A stretch of 64,000 nt of DNA from Megalopta genalis (Eukaryota > Arthropoda > Insecta > Hymenoptera > Halictidae). The stretch lies in assembly GCF_051020955.1 (NCBI RefSeq), contig NW_027476401.1:186001-250000 (forward strand). The letters run 5' to 3'. A model generated the notes under the pieces. That model did no database searches, was not told the DNA's origin, and was given only the letters and a program-made list of their open reading frames with translations. The translations under genes and the position numbers were made by a program. Shown here in pieces: positions 50,854 to 61,800 of the stretch. Position 1 is the stretch's first letter. Each line of letters begins with the position of its first letter.

Positions 50854-53800
50854 CAGTTGAAGCTAAATCATGTATATCACAAGTATTTGGAGCTGAACCA
50901 CTTGTTTCGCATGGATTTCAAAATAAGCCTTCTACTTCGCATTGATTTTAATCTAAATCATCTGTTTCGGATGGATTTAAAGCTATCTCGTTTGTTTCGC
51001 ATGCAGTTGAAGATAAATCATGTATATCACAGGTATTTGAAGCTAAACCAGTTATTTCGCATGGATTCGAAGATAAGCCTTCTAAATCGCATTGATTTCA
51101 AGCTAAATCATGTGTTTCGCATGGATTTGAAGCTAACTCGCTAGTTTTGCATGCTGTTGGAGCTTATTCATGTACATCACAAGTATTTGAAGTTAAACCA
51201 TTTGTTTCGCAAGGATTCGAAGATCAGCCTTCTACTTCGCATTGATAAGAAGCTAAATCATGTGTTTCGCTTGGATTTCAAGCTAACACGTTTGTTTCGC
51301 ATGCAACTGAAGCTAAATCATGTATATCACAATTATTTGAAGCTAAACCATTTGATTCGCATGGATTTCAAAATAAGCCTTCTACTTGCATTGATTTTAA
51401 TCTAAATCATCTGTTTCGGATGGATTTAAAGCTATCTCGTTTTTTTCGCATGCAGTTGAAGATAAATCATGTATATCACAGGTATTTGAAGCTAAACCAT
51501 TTGTTTCGCATGGATTCGAATATAAGCCTTCTAAATCGCATTGATGTCAAGCTAAATCATATGTTTCGCATAGATTTGAAGCTAACTCGCTTATTTTGCT
51601 TGCTGTTGAAGCTTATTCATGTATATCACAAGTATTTGAAGCTAAACCATTTGTCTCGCAAGGATTCGAAGATTAGCCTTCTACTTCGCATTGATAAGAA
51701 GCTATCTCATGTGTTTCGCATGGATTTGAAGCTAACTCGTTAGTTTTGCATGCTGTTGAAGCTAAATCATGTATATCACAAGTATTTGAAGCTAAACCAT
51801 TTGTTTCGCAAGGATACGAAGATCAGCCTTCTACTTCGCATTGATAAGAAGCAAAATCATGTGTTTCGCATGGATTTGAAGCTAACTCGTTCGTTTCGCT
51901 TGCATTTGAAGCTAAATCATGCAGATCACAAGTATTTGAAGCTGAACTACTTGTTTCGCATGGATTTGAAGATAAGCCTTCTACTTCGCATTGATTTGAA
52001 GCTAAATCATGTGTTTCGAATGGATTTGAAGCTAACTCGTTTGTTTCGCATGCAATTGAAGCTAAATCATGTATATCACAATTATTTGAAGCTAAACCAT
52101 TTGATTCGCATGGATTTCAAAAGAAGCCTTCTACATTGCATTGATTTTAATCTAAATCATCTGTTTCGGATGGATTTAAAGCTATCTCGTTTGTTTCGCA
52201 TGCAGTTGAAGATAAATCATGTATATCACAAGTATTTGAAGCTAATCCATTTGTTTCGCGTGGATTCGAAGATCAGCCTTCTACTTCGCATTGATTTGAA
52301 GTTAAATCATATGTTTCGCATGGATTTGAAGCTAATCGTTTGTATCGCATGCAGTTGAAGCTAAATCATGTATATCACAAGTATTTAAAGCTAAACCATT
52401 TGATTCGCATGGATTTGATGCTATGCCATCTACTTCGCTTTTATTTGAAACTGAATCATGTGTTTCTCTTGAATTTGAAGCTAACACGTTCGTTTCACAT
52501 GCAGTTGAAGCTAAATCATGTATGTCACAAGTATTGGAAGCTGAACCATTTGTTTCGCACGAATATCAGGCTAAACCATGTGTTTGGAATGAATTTGAAG
52601 CTACATCATGTGTTTCGCATAGATTTGAAACTAACTCATTTGTTACGCATGCAGTTGAAGCTGAATCATGTATATCCCAAGTATTTGAAGCTCAACCATT
52701 TGATTCGCATGGATTTGAAGATAAGCCTTCTAATTCGCATTGATTTTAATCTAAATCATGTGTTTCGCATGCATTTGAAGCTAATCGTTTGTGTCGCATG
52801 GAGTTGAAGCTAAATCATGTATATCACAAGTATTTGCAGCTAAACCATTTGATTCGCATGGATTTGATGCAATGCCATCTACTTCGCTTTTATTTGAAAC
52901 TGAATCATGTGTTTCTCTTGAATTTGAAGCTAACTAGTTTGTTTCGTAATGCAGTTGAAGCTAAATCATGTATATCACAATTATTTGAAGCTAAACCATT
53001 TGATTCGCATGGATTTCAAAATAAGCCTTCTACTTCGCATTGATTTTAATCTAAATCATCTGTTTCGCATGGATTAAAAGCTATCTCGTTTGATTCGCAT
53101 GCAGTTGAAGATAAATCATGTATATCACAGGTATTTGAAGCTAAACCAGTTGTTTCGCATGGATTCGAAGATAAGCCTTCTAAATCGCATTGATTTCAAG
53201 CTAAATCATGTGTTTCGCATGGATTTGAAGCTAACTCGCTAGTTTTGCATGCTGTTGAAGCTTATTCATGTACATCACAAGTATTTGAAGCTAAACCATT
53301 TGTTTCGCAAGGATTCGGAGATCAGCCTTCTACTTCGCATTGATAAGAAGCAAAATCATGTGTTTCGCATGGATTTGAAGCTAACTCGTTTGTTTCGCAT
53401 GCAGTTGAAGCTAAATCATGTATATCACAAGTATTTGGAGCTGAACCATTTGTTTCGCATGGATTTCAAAATAAGCCTTCTACTTCGCATTGATTTTAAT
53501 CTAAATCATCTGTTTCGGATGGATTTAAAGCTATCTCGTTTTTTTCGCATGCAGTTGAAGATAAATCATGTATATCACAGATATTTGAAGCTAAACCAGT
53601 TGTTTCGCATGGATTCGAAGATAAGCCTTCTAAATCGCATTGATTTCAAGCTAAATCATGTGTTTCGCATGGATTTGAAGCGAACTCGCTAGTTTTGCAT
53701 GCTGTTGAAGCTTATTCATGTACATCACAAGTATTTGAAGTTAAACCATTTGTTTCGCAAGCATTCGAAGATCAGCCTTCTACTTCGCATTGATAAGAAG

Positions 53801-54141
53801 CTAAATCATGTGTTTCGCTTGGATTTCAAGCTAACCCGTTTGTTTCGCATGCAACTGAAGCTAAATCATGTATATCACAATTATTTGAAGCTAAACCATT
53901 TGATTCGCATGGATTACAAAATAAGCCTTCTACTTGCATTGATTTTAATCTAAATCATCTGTTTCGGATGGATTTAAAGCTATCTCGTTTTTTTCGCATG
54001 CAGTTGAAGATAAATCATGTATATCACAGGTATTTGAAGCTAAACCATTTGTTTCGCATGGATTCGAATATAAGCCTTTTAAATCGCATTGATGTCAAGC
54101 TAAATCATATGTTTCGCATAGATTTGAAGCTAACTCGCTAA
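50565..54141 (+). repeat. Block W copy 1 (spacing about 4,705 bp)
   Basis: About 3.6 kb match 55,270-58,845 at 4,705 bp, falling to 4,704 bp after one base is lost near 57,836 (CACAGTATTTG against CACAGGTATTTG). The block takes in the end of X copy 2, Z and most of Y copy 2, so it formed after the X and Y duplications. Confidence 0.88.
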
Positions 54142-54754
54142 TTTTGCTTGCTGTTGAAGCTTATTCATGTATATCACAAGTATTTGAAGCTAAACCATTT
54201 GTTTCGCAAGGATTCGAAGATCAGCCTTCTACTTCGCATTGATAAGAAGCTATCTCATGTGTTTCGCATGGATTTGAAGCTAACTCGTTAGTTTTGCATG
54301 CTGTTGAAGCTAAATCATGTATATCACAAGTATTTGAAGCTAAACCATTTGTTTCGCAAGGATACGAAGATCAGCCTTCTAGTTCGCATTGATAAGAAGC
54401 AAAATCATGTGTTTCGCATGGATTTGAAGCTAACTCGTTCGTTTCGCTTGCATTTGAAGCTAAATCATGCACATCACAAGTATTTGAAGCTGAACCACTT
54501 GTTTCGCATGGATTTGAAGATAAGCCTTCTACTTCGCATTGATTTGAAGCTAAATCATGTGTTTCGAATGGATTTGAAGCTAACCGTTTGTTTCGCATGC
54601 AATTGAAGCTACATCATGTATATCACAATTATTTGAAGCTAAACCATTTGATTCGCATGGATTTCAAAATAAGCCTTCTACTTCCCATTGATTTTAAACT
54701 AAATCATCTGTTTCGGATGGATTTAAAGCTATCTCGTTTGTTTCGCATGCAGTT
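51603..54754 (+). repeat. Block Y copy 2 (spacing 7,310-7,313 bp)
   Basis: This is the partner of 44,293-47,441. Most of it (up to about 54,141) is present a third time at 56,308-58,845 as part of the 4,705-bp-spaced duplication. It ends where TTGAAGATAA replaces the TTGAAGCTAA of copy 1. Confidence 0.9.
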
Positions 54755-55269
54755 GAAGATAAATCATGTATATCACAAGTATTTGAAGCTATTCCATTTG
54801 TTTCACGTGGATTCGAAGATCAGCCTTCTACTTCGCATTGATTTGAAGTTAAATCATATGTTTCGCATGGATTTGAAGCTAATCGTTTGTATCGCATGCA
54901 GTTGAAGCTAAATCATGTATATCACAAGTATTTGAAGCTAAACCATTTGATTCGCATGGATTTGATGCTATGCCATCTACTTCGCTTTTATTTGAAACTG
55001 AATCATGTGTTTCTCTTGAATTTGAAGCTAACACGTTCGTTTCACATGCAGTTGAAGCTAAATCATGTATGTCACAAGTATTTGAAGCTGAACCATTTGT
55101 TTCGCACGAATATCAGGCTAAACCATGTGTTTGGAATGAATTTGAAGCTAAATCATGTGTTTCTCTTGGATATGAAGCTAACTCGTTTGTTTCGCATGCA
55201 GTTGAAGCTAAATCATGTATATCACAGGTATTTGAAGCTAAACCAGTTGTTTCGCATGGATTCGAAGAT

Positions 55270-58200
55270 CAGCCTTCTACTTCGCATTGATAAGAACCTA
55301 AATCATGTGTTTCGCTTGGATTTCAAGCTAACTCGTTCGTTTCGCATGCAGTTGAAGCTAAATCATGTATATCACAAGTATGTGAAGCTAAACCATTTGC
55401 TACGCATGGATTTTAAGCTAAGCCTTCTACTTCGCTTTGATTTGATGCTAAATCGGGTGTTTCGCATGGATTTGAAGCTAAGCCTTCAACTTCGTGTTGA
55501 CTTGATGCTAACTCATGTTTTTCGCTTGGATTTGAAGCTAACTCGTTTGTTTCGCATGCAGTTGAAGCTAAATCATGTATATCACAAGTATTTGGAGCTG
55601 AACCACTTGTTTCGCATGGATTTCAAAATAAGCCTTCTACTTCGCATTGATTTTAATCTAAATCATCTGTTTCGGATGGATTTAAAGCTATCTCGTTTGT
55701 TTCGCATGCAGTTGAAGATAAATCATGTATATCACAGGTATTTGAAGCTAAACCAGTTATTTCGCATGGATTCGAAGATAAGCCTTCTAAATCGCATTGA
55801 TTTCAAGCTAAATCATGTGTTTCGCATGGATTTGAAGCTAACTCGCTAGTTTTGCATGCTGTTGGAGCTTATTCATGTACATCACAAGTATTTGAAGTTA
55901 AACCATTTGTTTCGCAAGGATTCGAAGATCAGCCTTCTACTTCGCATTGATAAGAAGCTAAATCATGTGTTTCGCTTGGATTTCAAGCTAACCCGTTTGT
56001 TTCGCATGCAACTGAAGCTAAATCATGTATATCACAATTATTTGAAGCTAAACCATTTGATTCGCATGGATTTCAAAATAAGCCTTCTACTTGCATTGAT
56101 TTTAATCTAAATCATCTGTTTCGGATGGATTTAAAGCTATCTCGTTTTTTTCGCATGCAGTTGAAGATAAATCATGTATATCACAGGTATTTGAAGCTAA
56201 ACCATTTGTTTCGCATGGATTCGAATATAAGCCTTCTAAATCGCATTGATGTCAAGCTAAATCATATGTTTCGCATAGATTTGAAGCTAACTCGCTAATT
56301 TTGCTTGCTGTTGAAGCTTATTCATGTATATCACAAGTATTTGAAGCTAAACCATTTGTCTCGCAAGGATTCGAAGATTAGCCTTCTACTTCGCATTGAT
56401 AAGAAGCTATCTCATGTGTTTCGCATGGATTTGAAGCTAACTCGTTAGTTTTGCATGCTGTTGAAGCTAAATCATGTATATCACAAGTATTTGAAGCTAA
56501 ACCATTTGTTTCGCAAGGATACGAAGATCAGCCTTCTACTTCGCATTGATAAGAAGCAAAATCATGTGTTTCGCATGGATTTGAAGCTAACTCGTTCGTT
56601 TCGCTTGCATTTGAAGCTAAATCATGCAGATCACAAGTATTTGAAGCTGAACTACTTGTTTCGCATGGATTTGAAGATAAGCCTTCTACTTCGCATTGAT
56701 TTGAAGCTAAAGCATGTGTTTCGAATGGATTTGAAGCTAACTCGTTTGTTTCGCATGCAATTGAAGCTAAATCATGTATATCACAATTATTTGAAGCTAA
56801 ACCATTTGATTCGCATGGATTTCAAAATAAGCCTTCTACATTGCATTGATTTTAATCTAAATCATCTGTTTCGGATGGATTTAAAGCTATCTCGTTTGTT
56901 TCGCATGCAGTTGAAGATAAATCATGTATATCACAAGTATTTGAAGCTAATCCATTTGGTTCGCGTGGATTCGAAGATCAGCCTTCTACTTCGCATTGAT
57001 TTGAAGTTAAATCATATGTTTCGCATGGATTTGAAGCTAATCGTTTGTATCGCATGCAGTTGAAGCTAAATCATGTATATCACAAGTATTTAAAGCTAAA
57101 CCATTTGATTCGCATGGATTTGATGCTATGCCATCTACTTCGCTTTTATTTGAAACTGAATCATGTGTTTCTCTTGAATTTGAAGCTAACACGTTCGTTT
57201 CACATGCAGTTGAAGCTAAATCATGTATGTCACAAGTATTGGAAGCTGAACCATTTGTTTCGCACGAATATCAGGCTAAACCATGTGTTTGGAATGAATT
57301 TGAAGCTAAATCATGTGTTTCGCATAGATTTGAAACTAACTCATTTGTTACGCATGCAGTTGAAGCTGAATCATGTATATCCCAAGTATTTGAAGCTCAA
57401 CCATTTGATTCGCATGGATTTGAAGATAAGCCTTCTACTTCGCATTGATTTTAATCTAAATCATGTGTTTCGCATGCATTTGAAGCTAATCGTTTGTGTC
57501 GCATGGAGTTGAAGCTAAATCATGTATATCACAAGTATTTGCAGCTAAACCATTTGATTCGCATGGATTTGATGCAATGCCATCTACTTCGCTTTTATTT
57601 GAAACTGAATCATGTGTTTCTCTTGAATTTGAAGCTAACTAGTTTGTTTCGTAATGCAGTTGAAGCTAAATCATGTATATCACAATTATTTGAAGCTAAA
57701 CCATTTGATTCGCATGGATTTCAAAATAAGCCTTCTACTTCGCATTGATTTTAATCTAAATCATCTGTTTCGCATGGATTAAAAGCTATCTCGTTTGATT
57801 CGCATGCAGTTGAAGATAAATCATGTATATCACAGTATTTGAAGCTAAACCAGTTGTTTCGCATGGATTCGAAGATAAGCCTTCTAAATCGCATTGATTT
57901 CAAGCTAAATCATGTGTTTCGCATGGATTTGAAGCTAACTCGCTAGTTTTGCATGCTGTTGAAGCTTATTCATGTACATCACAAGTATTTGAAGCTAAAC
58001 CATTTGTTTCGCAAGGATTCGGAGATCAGCCTTCTACTTCGCATTGATAAGAAGCAAAATCATGTGTTTCGCATGGATTTGAAGCTAACTCGTTTGTTTC
58101 GCATGCAGTTGAAGCTAAATCATGTATATCACAAGTATTTGGAGCTGAACCATTTGTTTCGCATGGATTTCAAAATAAGCCTTCTACTTCGCATTGATTT

Positions 58201-58845
58201 TAATCTAAATCATCTGTTTCGGATGGATTTAAAGCTATCTCGTTTTTTTCGCATGCAGTTGAAGATAAATCATGTATATCACAGATATTTGAAGCTAAAC
58301 CAGTTGTTTCGCATGGATTCGAAGATAAGCCTTCTAAATCGCATTGATTTCAAGCTAAATCATGTGTTTCGCATGGATTTGAAGCGAACTCGCTAGTTTT
58401 GCATGCTGTTGAAGCTTATTCATGTACATCACAAGTATTTGAAGTTAAACCATTTGTTTCGCAAGCATTCGAAGATCAGCCTTCTACTTCGCATTGATAA
58501 GAAGCTAAATCATGTGTTTCGCTTGGATTTCAAGCTAACCCGTTTGTTTCGCATGCAACTGAAGCTAAATCATGTATATCACAATTATTTGAAGCTAAAC
58601 CATTTGATTCGCATGGATTTCAAAATAAGCCTTCTACTTGCATTGATTTTAATCTAAATCATCTGTTTCGGATGGATTTAAAGCTATCTCGTTTTTTTCG
58701 CATGCAGTTGAAGATAAATCATGTATATCACAGGTATTTGAAGCTAAACCATTTGTTTCGCATGGATTCGAATATAAGCCTTTTAAATCGCATTGATGTC
58801 AAGCTAAATCATATGTTTCGCATAGATTTGAAGCTAACTCGCTAG
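55270..58845 (+). repeat. Block W copy 2 (spacing about 4,705 bp)
   Basis: This is the partner of 50,565-54,141. The right junction is where GCTAGTTTTGCATGC at about 58,840 replaces GCTAATTTTGCTTGC at about 54,136. Its left neighbour, 54,755-55,170, matches 48,490-48,910 instead, so it is bordered by sequence from another block. Confidence 0.88.
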
Positions 58846-61800
58846 TTTTGCATGCTGTTGAAGCTTATTCATGTACATCACAAGTATTTGAAGCTAAACC
58901 ATTTGTTTCGCAAGGATTCGAAGATCAACCTTCTACTTCGCATTGATAAGAAGCAAAATCATGTGTTTCGCATGGATTTGAAGCTAACTCGTTCGTTTCG
59001 CTTGCATTTGAATCTAAATCATGCACATCACAAGTATTTGAAGCTGAACCACTTGTTTCGCATGGATTCGAAGATCAGCCTTCTACTTCGCATTGATTTG
59101 AAGTTAAATCATATGTTTCGCATGGATTTGAAGCTAATCGTTTGTATCGCATGCAGTTGAAGCTAAATCATGTATATCACAAGTATTTGAATCTAAACCA
59201 TTTGATTCGCATGGATTTGATGCTATTCCATCTACTTCGCTTTTATTTCAAACTGAATCATGTGTTTCTCTTGAATCTGAAGCTAACACGTTCGTTTCAC
59301 ATGCAGTTGAAGCTAAATCATGTATGTCACAAGTATTTGAAGCTGAACCATTTGTTTCGCACGAATATCAGGCTAAACCATGTGTTTGGAATGAATTTGA
59401 AGCTAAATCATGTGTTTCGCATAGATTTGAAGCTAACTCATTTGTTACGCATGCAGTTGAAGCTGAATCATGTATATCCCAAGTATTTGAAGCTCAACCA
59501 TTTGATTCGCATGGATTTGAAGATAAGCCTTCTACTTCGCATTGATTTTAATCTAAATCATGTGTTTCGCATGCATTTGAAGCTAATCGTTTGTATCGCA
59601 TGGAGTTGAAGCTAAATCATGTATATCACAAGTATTTGCAGCTAAACCATTTGATTCGCATGGATTTGATGCAATACCATCTACTTCGCTTTTATTTGAA
59701 ACTAAATCATGTGTGTCTCTTGAATTTGAAGCTAACTAGATTGTTTCGTAATGCAGTTGAAGCTAAATCATGTATATCACAATTATTTGAAGCTAAACAA
59801 TTTGATTCGCATGGATTTCAAAATAAGCCTTCTACTTCGCATTGATTTTAATCTAAATCATCTGTTTCGGATGGATTTAAAGCTATCTCGATTGTTTCGC
59901 ATGCAGTTGAAGATAAATCATGTATATCACAGGTATTTGAAGCTAAACCAGTTGTTTCGCAGGGATTCGAAGATCAGCCTTCTACTTCGCATTGATAAGA
60001 AGCTAACTCATGTGTTTCGCATGGATTTGAAGCTAACTCGTTAGTTTTGCATGCTGTTGAAGCTAAATCATGTATATCACAAGTATTTGAAGCTAAACCA
60101 TTTGTTTTGCAAGGTTACGAAGATCAGCCTTCTACTTCGCATTGATAAGAAGCAAAATCATGTGTTTCGCATGGATTTGAAGCTAACTCGTTCGTTTCGC
60201 TTGCATTTGAAGCTAAATCATGCACATCACAAGTATTTGAAGCTGAACCACTTGTTTCGCATGGATTTCAAAATAAGCCTTCTACTTCGCATTGATTTTA
60301 ATCTAAATAATCTGTTTCGGATGGATTTAAAGCTATCTCATTTTTTTCGCATGCAGTTGAAGATAAATCATGTATATCACAGGTATTTGAAGCTAAACCA
60401 TTTGTTTCGCATGGATTCGAATATAAGCCTTCTAAATCGCATTGATGTCAAGCTAAATCATATGTTTCGCATAGATTTGTAGCTATCTCGCTAATTTTGC
60501 ATGCCGTTGAAGCTTATTCATGTATATCACAAGTATTTGAAGCTAAACCATTTGTTTCGCAAGGATTCGAAGATCAGCCTTCTACTTCGCATTGATAAGA
60601 AGCTAACTCATGTGTTTCGCATGGATTTGAAGCTAACTCGTTAGTTTTGCATGCTGTTGAAGCTAAATCATGTATATCACAAGTATTTGAAGCTAAACCA
60701 TTTGTTTCGCAAGGATACGAAGAGCAGCCTTCTACTTCGCATTGATAAGAAGCAAAATCATGCGTTTCGCATGGATTTGAAGCTAACTCGTTCGTTTCGC
60801 TTGCATTTGAAGCTAAATCATGAACATCACATGTATTTGAAGCTGAACCACTTGTTTCGCATGGATTTGAAGATAAGCCTTCTACTTCGCATTGATTTGA
60901 AGCTAAATCATGTGTTTCGAATGGATTTGAAGCTAACTCGTTTGTTTCGCAAGCAATTGAAGCTAAATCATGTATATCACAATTATTTGAAGCTAAACCA
61001 TTTGATTCGCATGGATTTCAAAATAAGCCTTCTACTTCGCATTGATTTTAATCTAAATCATCTGTTTCGGATGGATTTAAAGCTATCTCGTTTGTTTCGC
61101 ATGCAGTTTAAGATAAATCATGTATATCACAAGTATTTGAAGCTAATCCATTTGTTTCGCGTGGATTCGAAGATCAGCCTTCTACTTCGCATTGATTTGA
61201 AGTTAAATCATATGTTTTCGCATGGATTTGAAGCTAATCGTTTGTATCGCATGCAGTTGAAGCTAAATCATGTATATCACAAGTATGTGAAGCTAAACCA
61301 TTTGATTCGCATGGATTTGATGCTATGCCATCTACTTCGCTTTTATTTGAAACTGAATCATGTGTTTTCTCTTGAATTTGAAGCTAACACGTTCGTTTCA
61401 CATGCAGTTGAAGCTAAATCATGTATGTCACAAGTATTTGAAGCTGAACCATTTGTTTCGCACGAATATCAGGCTAAACCATGTGTTTGGAATGAATTTG
61501 AAGCTAAATCATGTGTTTCGCATAGATTTGAAGCTAACTCATTTGTTACGCATGCAGTTGAAGCTGAATCATGTATATCCCAAGTATTTGAAGCTCAACC
61601 ATTTGATTCGCATGGATTTGAAGATAAGCCTTCTACTTCGCATTGATTTTAATCTAAATCATGTGTTTCGCATGCATTTGAAGCTAATCGTTTGTATCGC
61701 ATGGAGTTGAAGCTAAATCATGTATATCACAAGTATTCGCAGCTAAACCATTTGATTCGCATGGATTTGATGCAATGCCATCTACTTCGCTTTTATTGAA

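Noticed and set aside
60651..61646. 331-codon open frame as a gene
   Set aside because: Single-base indels make it switch from the LKLN repeat to the FEAK repeat inside one frame. It is open only because both readings lack stops there.
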